Assembly: GCA_050084515.1 (NCBI GenBank)
Contig: CM114273.1
Coordinates: 28,458,001 to 28,522,000, forward strand
DNA: 64,000 nucleotides
Source: Blasia pusilla
Taxonomy: Eukaryota; Marchantiophyta; Marchantiopsida; Blasiales
Direction of reading: 5' to 3'
The stretch's first letter is position 1; each line of letters starts with the position of its first letter. The notes beneath the pieces are model-generated. The model was given only the letters and a program-made list of their open reading frames with translations. It did not search any database and had not been told where the DNA came from. The position numbers and the translations under genes are program-made. Shown here piece after piece: positions 36,001-47,298 of this stretch.

Positions 36001-39000
36001 TATCAACAATCTAACATCGCTTCATTTTTGCCGCACTCATAGAAGAAGGTCGTGCAAATAGAATTTTTTATGATGGTTATCATATTAGTACACTACTATA
36101 CTTTTTATGATTCGCTTGAATCTAACTTGAGGTACTTTGTGCCTTTGATGACATCGTTACAAAATAATATAACGAGTTAAGATAATTCCTAATGATCAAT
36201 CTTATTTATTTTTGGTTGGAATGATTTCCATTCTTATCCGAGCAAGATTGTGTAGCACAAATTTTTCGATGTTAGCACTATAAGTAATATTGTTTATTTT
36301 GAAATTTCTTCTGTTATCATGACGAACTCATTATGGGAAATTCATGATTTGAATGCATTTGTAGTTTCATAACATACATGTTCTCATATTCTACCAGCCT
36401 TTGGATCTCTTTGGTGGTTATCTTAAACGTTCATAGTTTTAGATAAGGCGTACAAAATTCCATAATATATAGATGTTGAAAGATCACATATAAAAGGTTT
36501 TAGAGATTATTCTTTTATTTCAAAATGTATTTTTTGAAATTTTTTATATAGCCTCGTAGGATTTTTTGAGATAGAAAAACTCATTCGTATAATAAGAATG
36601 TCGAATCCTTGGCATATGCCTCCACAACAAGTGGAAAAAAATTGGGGATTTAAAGATTTTAAAGAGTTTTGTGGACATTTTGGAAGTGAGTTTTGTGGAC
36701 ATTAAGGGAACATTTGCAACTTGACCTTATAAATATTGTTCTTAAACAATAATTGCAATCCCTCAAGCTGATAGTTATAATTGAGTGGAAAGATCATAAT
36801 ATCGTAAACAAATGGGAAAATGGTAAGTTGGAATGTATTGTTTACAATGTAAGTTTGCAAGTTTGTGTTGGCTTATGTTGCAAGAGGCCAATGTGCTAGA
36901 ATTTCATATATGAGTGAGCATTCTCTTTTGAAAATTAAGTCTCATCATGGACTCTACACTAAACACTTAGGTAAACCTCAAAACATTGCTAGAAAAGGAT
37001 GTGGCTCCCAAATAGTAGAGAGTTCAATTTTTCCCGAGACACTTCTTATTGATATTAGTGGTTTTTTATTTCTTATTTTAGTGTGAATTTGTAAATTAAA
37101 AAGGCTTGCAAGGACTTGTAGAATAAAAGAGCTTAGCAAGATATGATGGAGAGGAAGGATCCGAAGAAAAATTAAAATTGACAAGACTCAACAAATCCCA
37201 AGTTGGCTATAATTTAGCCTATATACCCAAAGTCTTGTAAAAATGAGGCTTCCAAATTCATGCAAATTCCAAAAAGAAATAGGGAGAATTTTATTTTTTT
37301 TGGAAATAAATAAACCAAATTATGCATGTGACTTTAAATTTTACTAGCCAAGCTGAATTTCAAATTTAAAATAAATAATATCACCACATTCAAAATGATA
37401 TAGAAAATTATAAGGAATTCACTAAACCTTGGTATAGGAGACATAAGGAGACCTCAAAACAACGTCATTATTATATTTGTAAATGTATGATTGTAATCTT
37501 TATTAGTATCTTTTTCTGTACGATGCACTATTTTAAAGATATATTCTTTGGATGGATGACCTTTTCATCATCCCAAAAGGGCTCATCAATCTTTGTCCCT
37601 TTTCTACCTTTCTAGGGGTTCTGTGTGTGTGTGTGCTAGGGGATGGGGGTTTACCGCACTGCTAGTTATCTTTCACATACTCTTTAGAACTCCAAACTAG
37701 TGTGTCGCGGAAGCTTGCATTCACAAGGTATGGAGAGTTCTTCACTCAAATTGTGGATGATGTGCGATGGGGTTCAAAGACTAGAGATGATGTCTTTGTC
37801 GATCAGGATTTCTTAGCATCCATGATGAATTTCTCAAACTTTAATACTCATGCACTATCTCCTAGTTTATTATTTTCAATAAAGTTAGTCATTAACTCTG
37901 TTTTCCATTTATGATACATCCTAGTGATGTCAAGGTGGAAGAGATATAGAGCGGAGACAGATACACGTGCTACTATTTTTTGGATTGGCTTGTTTGAAGA
38001 CAAGACCATTTGGATGATAGCTCTCGCGACAAGAATGAGGACGAGCATCAAGAGGATGAGGAGTTCCGCCTTATAAATTATCTAGCTATGAGGCATAGTA
38101 GAAGTTCCTCATTGGATAGTGCATGGAGTGGATGCACTGGGCCTATCCAAAATAGGCCTCGTTAGATGGGACTAGACGAAGACAACCCTAATAGAGTAGC
38201 CATTGGTAATGGGTGGAAGCTGGTGGAGCCGTAACCCATTGAGACATTTCTGGGCATGGGACCTTCTATAGATCCAACATGGCCCTAGACATGTGACATC
38301 CTAGGTGTAAGCCAAAAATGTAGATAAGATTTATAAAACGAATATAAATTTGGTACATAATTCTATCTATGCACAAAGATAACCGTTCTTGCATAATTTG
38401 GCTTGTGTGATTGGAACGTTGAATGTGTGGAATGAGATCTGATTGAATTTGTATTCTATTTTTTGGAAAGTTTTAAATTTCATAAATTAGGAAAAAAAAT
38501 TATTACAATTGCATTACAAGTCACAGACGCAATGCTATGATAATTTTATGAGTCTAATGCAAGTTTATTGCCGTTCCATTGCAAGGAGCCAATTGAAAGC
38601 AATTGCTACTACAGTGTGAATGTAATAAAATGGAATTTCAAAGACTTATTGGAGCTATAAACCTTGTTTCAAATTCACAATCTTGTGAGTTAATTGCAAG
38701 TGTGGCAATCACAACATTAGGACTCTAGTGAGGCTATTAGGACTCACAAACTCGCTCCAAATGTAGAATGGTAGTTATTCCAATAATTTTCAAACACGAC
38801 TTTTGATATCATATAGAAATCTACAAGATTTCCTCCATTTCCATAATCTTTCAAGGATATTATGAGATCTTATTCCTTTTCTACATATTGATTTATGTCT
38901 TAATAAATGACAAATGTTGGATGAAAATTTTCATTTTGTTGGAAAAAGAAACCCTAAAAGCTTGGGAAACAATTTATTTCTAGGCTATAGGTTCCGGGAG

Positions 39001-40100
39001 GAGCCAAAGCTTGAAAGTGTATGATACATGGGAGGGTGTTGGAGGCATGGGATCGTCTCGTCACACACAAAGTCACCAAAATCTTCTTTGGAATACTTGA
39101 TTTTTTTTCCAAAAAATCTCAAATGCTTGATGGATGCTAAGTCTCCATACATCAATTCATTCAATTGATCATATACCATTTGTGGAATTGTCCCCAATAG
39201 CCTCTACTAAATAGGATTTCACTTGTCTAGCACAGACTATGCCCTTTTTTGTTGATAACGATCTCGACCTATTTAATGTTTTTTTGGTGCACCGCCAATA
39301 ATGGTTGATTTCAAAATTTTGAAACTCTTGCAAATTATTCCCTCTTTATACCTTTAGTTATAGATTTTGCTATGTCTTATGAATTTCACTCGAGTGCCAC
39401 AAAGTCTCAAGGTATCATACCATAATATGACATCATATATGTCAATCTCCTCACTTAGTTTCCAACCATATATTTATACGTATTTGTAGAACTTTTGGAT
39501 GAAAATGAGATACTCCTATGCATAGTCTTAAGTCTTGCATATTTTTAAACCCATTTATATTAGCTTTTGTTTTTTTAAGAAAGTCAAATAATGGAGCATC
39601 ATAGAGTTTAACCTCTTCTCATCCTTGCTAGCCTATGAAGAGACCCTGACCTTGAGACCTTTGAGGGAAGGACTTGGGTTGAGTCTCAAAGATCCAACTA
39701 TTCTCGTATTGCATAGGTGATTAAGTGAAGTTGTTTTATGCTAATCGATTCGAAGTTTCCCAAGGTCCTTATGGTCTCCTTAGAAATGCTTATTCATTAA
39801 GCGCCAACCATTAACCCATGAGGAGCTATAGGATAATAAATACAATGCCTAAAGTTGCCTCCGCCAAGCGCTCACCTAAAGTGAAACTCATGGGTTAATC
39901 CTCAAGGTGCATCATAAATGACACTTTGGCTAAAACAAGTAACATGACTAACCCGTGTTCAAAGACTTAAGTGGGTAGAAAGCATGAGAGTCTCCCCTTC
40001 TAGGCACTTATGATGTTCTTCAAGGGAATCTTGATTTAAAAAGTATTCACCCTACATAGTTGGTTGTGACCCTCATCCCAAACATGGTTTGGATCTTGTG
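33001..40100. other. Long AT-rich intergenic stretch
   Basis: No gene was recognised. Scattered frames show no domain. 35329-35640 reads, across one stop, like a helical TE capsid (LLGLSEEHHILDNISSIVEK, NRLIQEAKKSNAKF), so an eroded retroelement gag is possible but unproven. A (GT)n run lies at 37621-37637. Plus-strand frames near 36865-37086 and 37702-37914 have no identifiable relatives by eye. Confidence 0.4.
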
Positions 40101-40432
40101 AACACGCATTTGACTAGTTAATCCCCAAGATGATGTAGAAAAATGCTAAAGAAGCATAGCTAATGGCATATGATTTTCAAATTCACATATCACCATAGAG
40201 AAAAAAATTTCCAATAAGAGAATGAGTGGTGGTCAGTACCCTTCTCAATTATATAAGGTATGTACAAGCAACCCTAACATTAATCCTAATCCTAATCTTG
40301 AGTTAAACTAGATGTGATTAACTAACTATAGTTAAGATAATAACGCTTAACTAACTAACCAAGATTAGCCTTTCATACTTTGTTTGAGTACCAAATATTA
40401 TAGTTCGGATGTCCGATGAGTTTGACTATAAC

Positions 40433-40546
40433 TCAATCTTTAATACTTCCCATCAAGCTTATATCGATATCTCTACCACTTAAATCATTTCTAAACATCT
40501 CAAACGTATCTCTAAACAATGCCTTTGTAAAGATATCAATGATTTT
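40433..40546 (-). pseudogene. Ty1/copia RNase H C-terminal remnant
   Basis: Read leftward from 40546 the frame gives KIIDIFTKALFRDTFEMFRN and continues about 17 residues to TGA at 40433-40435. IDIFTKAL..D.FE.FR is the classic end of copia RNase H (ADIFTKPL...FE.FR..LG). It belongs to a minus-strand copia element whose 3' LTR should lie to the left, at about 40100-40420; a TTATATAA promoter-like word is near 40250. Upstream pol (40550-40980) is not recognisable and is interrupted by a gypsy LTR fragment. Confidence 0.7.
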
Positions 40547-40552
40547 TTATCT

Positions 40553-40590
40553 TGTCGTGCGCATACCTATCACTACACAACATACATCGA
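40553..40590 (-). repeat. Fragment of the PHD-gypsy LTR end
   Basis: TGTCGTGCGCATACCTATCA and the next ~18 bases match the LTR terminus at 51321 with few changes and the same orientation. It begins exactly at the expected terminal TGTCG, which supports a real insertion end beside the copia remnant. Confidence 0.65.
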
Positions 40591-40916
40591 TGGTCACATC
40601 TACACCACACAACACCGATCTTCCCCACATACGTGTCGATCCACACATGTACAAAAATCAACTCATACACATACATCGAGATCATACAACAAAAATAAAG
40701 AGTAGTAAAAACGGCACACTTGGCCTAAAACTCCACTCCTCAATCTACATCGGCATATCGAGCCTCGTCCACCCTGTGCTATCAAGGAATCCGGACGCTA
40801 GCACCCTAGTCCTATCTCACACACATATAAGAGAGGTGCTCCTACGGCCCAACATGAGAAAGATGGCTTAGGAACGCCATCTTCCTATCTTATATAGGGT
40901 TGGGAAGAGCCAAAAG

Positions 40917-40972
40917 ACTCTTTCTCCAAAAATAGCCATCCCCTTGGTAACCTACGCGCTCAGGTTACCAGG
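40917..40972. other. Perfect 8-bp stem-loop
   Basis: GGTAACCT and AGGTTACC flank an 8-base loop near 40937-40960. It lies in the tail of an open frame of no known family. The function is unknown; it may be chance. Confidence 0.4.
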
Positions 40973-41158
40973 GGCGGGTGACCTGGTCAACAAGTCACAC
41001 GTCTCTGAAAGATCTCAACATGAAAGTTTTCAAAAACGACGTGCCTGACACAATGGACCTATCCTCAACCTCACCCGACACCGTGGGACAAAGTTACACT
41101 CAAGATAGTCCGCTGGCTCCTACGCCCTATCCACGATGGATCTCGGCCTATCGGCTAC

Positions 41159-41377
41159 TCAGATGTGACAATGTCCCACCCAAGGTGCATCATGATGAAC
41201 CTTGAGAACCTTGGTCCCTAGACTCTCAAGAACATATATCTTTTGTTGCTTCCATTTCAAAACACCATCCACAAGTGTAACATGGCTCACACTTGCTCCC
41301 TTTTCAAAGCCTCTTCGGGCAATTTCATCGTGTTGGTAAGCCATCTTCACCAAGTTTCTCATATCGGTTACTGACAC
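41159..41377 (-). pseudogene. Gypsy-type integrase zinc-binding remnant
   Basis: The minus-strand frame reads VTLVDGVLKWKQQKIYVLES, then LGTKVLKVHHDAPWVGHCHI, the start of a retroviral integrase HHCC domain (G.L...KIYVPE.LR..VLK.HHD.P..GH.G). It breaks off before the Cys pair. It differs from the PHD-gypsy integrase (HKELGHFG), so it comes from another family. Confidence 0.7.
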
Positions 41378-41890
41378 CTAAGTTTGCTCTCACAATACGT
41401 ATGACCCTACACTAGTTGTTCAACACGAATAATAAGATCCATTAGAAATGGAAGTTCCATTCTCCTTGCAACTACATAGAATAAGCACATTTTATGAGTT
41501 ATAAGGAGGGAAACATAACTCCTTGGAAACAAGTGATAAGTTTGTTATGCATGAAAAAGAGAGTGCCACGAGGAACCAAGACCCCTATCCTCATTGCCTA
41601 AGTGATCGAACTATTATGGGTTAAGAAATATAGAATGTGATGTCATTTACTTTATGTTAAAATATCAAAAGTCATTTTCCTATAAAAATGTACATTCTAA
41701 TTACGACGCCTACATGTAGGGGTCATTGTACGTCCCTTGTTGTTGCTGCTCCACATCCCTTTTTTCTCAGTGGCTCACTGCACGTGTCCAAGTGTCCCGG
41801 TAGTTCACATGGACGTCATACCATCCTCCGATTTTGATCTTGAATGGTGGCACTATTGGCGGTCTCATGTAAACCTTAAATCATTCTCGT

Positions 41891-42182
41891 GTAAACCTTA
41901 ATCGATGTCTAGTACAAGGCTTGTGGTGGCTGTCGACATTCGTGTAGTTTGTGTATAGTGGCAGGAATGACAGAAAATTGGTTCATGAAAACCTTAATCA
42001 ATGTTTGGTATTAGGCTTGTGGCGGCTCTTGACATTCATGTACTTCATGTATATTGGCAAGAATGACAGAAATTTGGGTTGTGTAAATCTTAATCAATGT
42101 GTGGTATGAGACTTGTGGCGGCTCTTGACATTCATGTACTTCGTATATATTGGCAACAATGATAGAAATGACAAAAAATTGG
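41891..42182. repeat. Three-copy tandem repeat, ~96-bp unit
   Basis: Units start at 41891, 41987 and 42083. Each contains AACCTTAATC or AATCTTAATC, then GTGG(T/C)GGCT, GACATTC(A/G)TGTA, a TATATTGGCA-like stretch and AATGACAGAAA. Divergence between units is about 10-20 percent by eye. Function unknown. Confidence 0.85.
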
Positions 42183-43027
42183 CCTCTCACGGCATTTTCC
42201 TCAAGCTGTAACGACTCCGTCTGATTCTTTTTCCGTCTCCAATTCACTATCGGTGGTTGGAATGTTGTAAATACTCACCACTTCGGCACTTCTTATTTGG
42301 AAAGTTGTAGTGTTGCATGCGAGCTTTTCAATCCTCCGATCTACCAAAACATTCACTGATCTTTTCAATTTGTGCTCTCTGCTACCTTCGCATTCATTTG
42401 TTTCCTATCAGATTGCAGTGCATCTATCGCGCCCGTTTGTGTTTCTTGCGTTCTGACCAATTTTGCGAGGAAGAAAATTGTGCCAAAGAGCATCCGTAGC
42501 CAACTTGTGTGGTGGCTTCTTACCGCGTTTTGGGCTCTCACATTTTCATTTTCTTCAGCAGAGTGGTACTTGGAGTTAGTCAACTCCTCTTCTTACACTC
42601 TCTTTAGTCGATAGTTTTGCACCGCTCCACTAATCGAGACCGAAAATCAGTCTAATTCCGCCTCGATGTGAAGGTGTTACGGTTGATTCCATCTACTCCT
42701 TCAATTCCTTCGTGCATGGATCAAAAGCATGTTTAGGGTATCACATGTGATACATTGAGGATTTTTCGTGGAAAAATCTCGAGCTCGCCTATTTCGAGTG
42801 TTGAACCCAAAGATATAGACCATAGGCAATATGAGAGTGTACGCATTTTTTGCAGATACTCCGAGTTCATTCAAGATCGTATTTAAGCAAACTAGACTTC
42901 TGCAGATACTATAGATACCCCCTGCTCAACACAACATGCTCAGTCTTCGAAGTTGCTTCAAGAACATCAAGAAACAAACAAAGACTTAGTGGCATAGTGG
43001 TCGGAGGCTACGGGTAGGATCGCTATC
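42183..43027. other. Non-coding stretch upstream of a retroelement 3' end
   Basis: No gene was recognised; frames on both strands at 42311-42640 are shadows of each other without motifs. At 42738-42753 lies a perfect 16-bp palindrome (GTATCACA/TGTGATAC), whose right half equals the first eight bases of the LTR at 43475. Confidence 0.4.
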
Positions 43028-43435
43028 TTGGAGGCAGAACAGAAGCTGCTCAACGAAGTGCAGTTAGACCTGAAAGATGTCAAGGAGTTAGTCGACGAAG
43101 CAGGCAAGAGCTTCAATCATCAGATGAGTGAGGAGATCGCCTATGTCAACAAACATTGGAAGCGCCAATTCGACAACCATACGAAGTCTCTCCCGGAAGT
43201 TGTACCCAACCTCTGGATTACCCTTGAAGAACTCCCACTATTTACTCCATCCGATGTCTTAGTCCAGAATGAAGTACTAGGAACTTCGGTAGTTGTTATC
43301 AAATGGCGAGAGAGAATGCGAAATCACACCCCTAACATTATCAACAAACCTTCCACTATTCATGGTCGTTTTGTGCCTACACTTGAGTTTGATAGTTTAG
43401 ATGATACTTTTATGGATTTAGAAGGAACATCATGA
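43028..43435 (+). CDS. Open frame at the 3' end of an LTR retroelement (coiled-coil)
   Basis: 135 residues, uninterrupted. The first 45 residues (EAEQKLLNEVQLDLKDVKEL and onward) form a likely coiled coil; the rest is Pro-containing with IKWRERMRNHTPNI and an acidic end, DSLDDTFMDLEG. Reading extends upstream to about 42990 in the same frame, so the true start is unknown. It is followed after about 40 bases by the purine tract TTGAGGGAGGGGGTA and an LTR start. This position marks it as the last coding part of an LTR element, perhaps a gag-like or additional ORF. The family was not identified. Confidence 0.5.
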   Translation: MEAEQKLLNEVQLDLKDVKELVDEAGKSFNHQMSEEIAYVNKHWKRQFDNHTKSLPEVVPNLWITLEELPLFTPSDVLVQNEVLGTSVVVIKWRERMRNHTPNIINKPSTIHGRFVPTLEFDSLDDTFMDLEGTS

Positions 43436-43474
43436 AGTGTTCGTCGGGGTGGCTCACATTTGAGGGAGGGGGTA

Positions 43475-44610
43475 TGTGATACCCATAATTTTGTACTTTT
43501 GAAGATTTGCATCTTTTTTTTCAAAAAAGACTTGTATATACACTATGATTTTGATATTATGGTTGCGTAGTAGAAGAATGAGTGAGATTGAAGTGAATCA
43601 CGAAGCTCCAAGGACAAGGCAAAGAGATAGAAAGTCAAGGATTTGCCTGAGAGGAGAGGAGAATACAATAACGAAGTCTTAAGACCCAGTGTGAAGCTTG
43701 AAAAAGACAACGAAGCTCTATTAAGAAGTTGTGTATGAAGTGCTTTGCTCCTGAACGAAGCATGAAGCATAAAGAATAAGAGAAAGAAGTACTTTGCTAT
43801 TGAACGAAGAACAAAGCACCTGGAACAAGAACAAATAATGGAGCGCTTCGTCTTTAGATCATGAGAAAGAGCTTTGTCCTCAAGCGAAGCACAAGATGTC
43901 CAGACTTAGCAGCGAATTGAAGCTAAGATTGACAGTGATTTCAAGCGATACATAGTTAGAACAGTTAGAATAGGAAAAGGCGCAACTCTTTGTATCAGAT
44001 AGGAAATTATGACAGTTTTGTTCCGTGGATTCATAGGGATCTTAGGAAAAGAGAAGAGTACCATAGATCTAGATAGTTACAAATGTTGAAGAGACATCAA
44101 CTTCATCAAGAACGCTTCGAATCTTTGGAACACTCCTACTTCAGAGAGTATTTAAGAACATGAAAGTAGCTATCATCATCAATCTCTTATGAAGTCCTTA
44201 TGCTGTAGGAATGGTCCGAGCAAGGGAGTAGTACCCTCTCGTGCTTGTATACACTTTTGAAGCTTTTTCATTCTTGAGTGAGTAGTAAAGCACTCATTCC
44301 TTCATTCTGATGTGCGATGCTTATGTTTGAGTATTCTTTTTGGGTCTGCAGAGTGAAGAGTGAATCAGGCGAACCTTTCTCATCAATGGAATAATCAACA
44401 TGGAGTTGTAAGAAATCTGTTTGACAGAGAGTAGCTTGCCGAGACGGATTGAGTTCCAAAAGTAGAAGAAGCCAACTTTCGTGTTGAGGTATCTGTGAGG
44501 TTTCTTGGTGTCGAGAGGAAATGTACTTGAGCGTGATGTCAGCTCCACTAGAGTGAATTGAAGAAAGGAATCTTGGTACTAAGAGAGATCTGACGACGTT
44601 GATAAGTCAT
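43475..44610 (+). repeat. Probable 3' LTR beginning TGTGATACCC
   Basis: A polypurine tract at 43460-43474 is followed by TGTGATACCCATAATTTTG, a usual LTR start. Inside are repeated words around CGAAGCA/AAGCACC (43570-43880) and a TATTTAAG promoter-like box at about 44150. The right end is uncertain; I place it at GATAAGTCA, about 44610. The matching 5' LTR is not in the window, so this may be a truncated copy. Confidence 0.55.
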
Positions 44611-45759
44611 TTAATCTAAATCATATACACTTAAATAAAATTATTGCAGAGAATTGTAATTTTGAACTCTCGTTTCACCAAAAAATGATCCTCTTGGGGA
44701 TCGAACTCAATAAAAAAATATAAATTTAAAACTCTTGTACATTACACATCACGTGGAGACCCTCAGAACCTCGCGCCACTCCGCGTAAAACCTCTAGAGC
44801 TACTCTGAAGTTCACCACCTCGCCTCTCAAAGTCCCAAACGGACTCCGTGATGACCCTCGTGCCCCTCTCACCATATCACTTTGAACCTTGTGAGTAATC
44901 CCTCAATCACTCATCCCAAACATGCGGCACTCAATCTACACTCTCCCTCCCCGAGATGTGTAACGTGCGGAAATACGCAGCGTGGTGCGGCAAATCGACC
45001 ACGCTATCATCTCATCGACAACCTACCCTCAACTCCGGACATCCCACACAAGTCTATGTCCCCTAAACCACATACATAAATGATGCTTTCAACATCCACA
45101 CACCCAATATCCCCAAATAAAACACCAAAATCCCATAATCCCTCACACGAGCACGGTAAAGGATCAGAATGGGTAACCTGAACACATGTCGATGTCGCTC
45201 CTCAGCAACTGCAAATCTCGACCCCAACTTGGTCGTGGAGACAACTCCTCCGATCAGCAAGTCATACTCCTCCCATATTGATGCTGCTCAAAACTCCTCG
45301 ATAGACAGTGCAGTTCCAACGGAACCGTGCAGCGTTGCAGGCGGCACGGCCCTCGATGGTGGGATGTGGCACTCGGCGGCATACCCTCCTCAATCAACAA
45401 TAAACCCACACTCTACTCCACAATGACGGTGCGGCTTCGCGATCAAGACGGTGCGATGCGGCCACGAGCGGCACGGCGTGGCAATCGGCGGTGCATTGCG
45501 GCTACGGGCGTCACGACACGATACTCGATCGTCGTCGAGCGGCTACCAATCACAACATAGCAGCTTGAAATCAAAACTCAAACACCATAACCGGAGGTCA
45601 TGTGCCATCACTGGTTGATGACGAAACTGCAACAACGGTGGCGGCCAAAACAAAGTACGTGGTGACGACGCAAGTCAGAGAATCAACGAACGTCGTGGAA
45701 GACCCTCCACTCCGTAATGGCGGCAATGGCAACCAAAGGGTGGACAACAGACGGTGGAT

Positions 45760-45850
45760 CGTTGACCGTGACGGTTGACCGCTGATGGTGATGATTGACC
45801 GTTGACGACGACGGTTGACCAGTGATGGTTGACCATCGATGACGGACCAT
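45760..45850. repeat. Short degenerate repeat of GGTTGACC-like words
   Basis: The word TTGACC(G) recurs at intervals of about 13-20 bases in the leader of the reversed gypsy element, with GATGGTGA-type spacers. Confidence 0.6.
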
Positions 45851-46188
45851 TGATGGTGACTATGATGGCGACGGCCGCCGCCGGCGTGGCGGCTGGTTTA
45901 GGGTTTGAACAATTTAACCCTAAAAATTGCCTAGCAATGGTAGTTTTGCAAGATTGATCATAACTTTTTGCTCGCAATTCCAAATTGTGCACTATTTGTT
46001 GCATAACGGCTTCACGATCTACAATAGCATAAGAAAATATTTAGAATAAAACATTCCAATAAAATTTTACAAGGATTGTTGTAAAGCCCAATGTCTCTTT
46101 CTCCTACACAAAATTTGGCAGCGCTTCCGCGCAGATTTCTCCCAACAAAAATGTAAAACCTATAAAAATACAAATCAGCAAGCTACGT

Positions 46189-46272
46189 GGTGCTCCCAAG
46201 AGCACCAGCATGGGGCAAACCGCCCCCATACTCAATCCCTATCAAAAATTGTGGCGCGCTTCCGCGCGCCAC
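46189..46272 (-). other. Cluster of three stem-loops in the gypsy leader
   Basis: Perfect stems: GGTGCTC-CCAA-GAGCACC at 46189-46206, GGGGC/GCCCC at 46212-46226, and GTGGCGCGC-TTCC-GCGCGCCAC at 46251-46272. They lie between the LTR and gag, where retroelements carry packaging or dimerisation structures. The role is inferred. Confidence 0.7.
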
Positions 46273-46950
46273 TCTTCCACACAAAAAATCGACAAATGCA
46301 AAGAACAATCAAAGCAGCCCTTCCTCCGGTGAGCACTCCCATGAGCCGCTGAATGGGGAATACGGTCCCCAACCTGCAAAAACATCGAGTGACTAGTGAG
46401 CTCCCTCATGAAGGTCTCTCACTCTCTCATTCTCTCTTTGTAAAGTAAGATCCAATCTCTTTCTACACCATCTCACACTATAGCTGTCAAAGGTGTGCAC
46501 TCTCTCTCATGTCAAACCAAACCCACTCTTCTAATGAGAGGCTTGGGTTACACTCACAAGACAAGGGATCATAGCTCCGCCGCCTTATGCCAAGAGGTTC
46601 AACAAAGAGAGAATGAGCTCTCAAGATCTCTCTCCTTGAAGTATACCCCTCCCTTCTCCCAAGCTCTCTCCATGATAACCTATGCTCCCGAGTCACCTCC
46701 TTGGCTCTTGACCTGGTATAGGAGGTCAAGGGACACTTACCAAAAATATAAAGTCAACTATCCCCAACATGGAAACTTACCCGAAAGATTAAGTTTCTCT
46801 ATATGGCTCCAAATGAGCCGAAACAAAGGGGAAACCTGCTCTCTCAAGTTTCTCGGGGCCTCAACAGGTCATTCTCGACCTCATGGGCCTATCCTCCACT
46901 ACTCGTGAAGATGCTCTGCTAGATCCCACCGATCTATCCTAACAGTCGTG

Positions 46951-47298
46951 AAATCTGCTTGCTGCTTGGGGCTTGAGAGCCTAGATGAAGTCAAACTAAA
47001 GCTTGTTTCAGGGGTTGTATTCAATCACTCCGCCTGTTCCTCTCAAGCTTCATTATCCTCGATGCAAATACCTATTATTTTCAGATCTCAATCTGTAAAG
47101 TAAATTGAATCTAGCCCACCATCACGTTAGACATCTCTCTCTACAAACTTGCATCTGTTCTTTGTATGTACCTTGTGGAGCTCTATGGTGCTAGACCAGC
47201 ATCTCTTGAGCCGTTTATTTTCACTGATTATTGGTCAAAACACCAGATTTATAAAACTTCACAAAACATAGTCACTTTATTTATTTGTAGGCCTTGAT
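46951..47298. other. Spacer between the gypsy fragment and the helicase element
   Basis: About 350 bases with no recognisable gene. The 5' end of the helicase-bearing element should lie here, but no Helitron TC-type terminus could be fixed. Confidence 0.35.

Larger units (their letters stand above)
44749..46950 (-). mobile_element. Reversed 5' portion of a PHD-gypsy family element
   Basis: On the minus strand, from 46950: an LTR 'A' segment (to 46442) matching 5312-5820, then about 1.36 kb of leader not otherwise seen in the window, then at 45080-44749 the exact counterpart of window positions 1-330 (start of gag), where homology stops at CCACGTGA. The LTR 'B' part is absent and replaced by other sequence, so this is a subfamily or recombinant. 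The copy is truncated in gag by the neighbouring LTR element. Confidence 0.8.
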
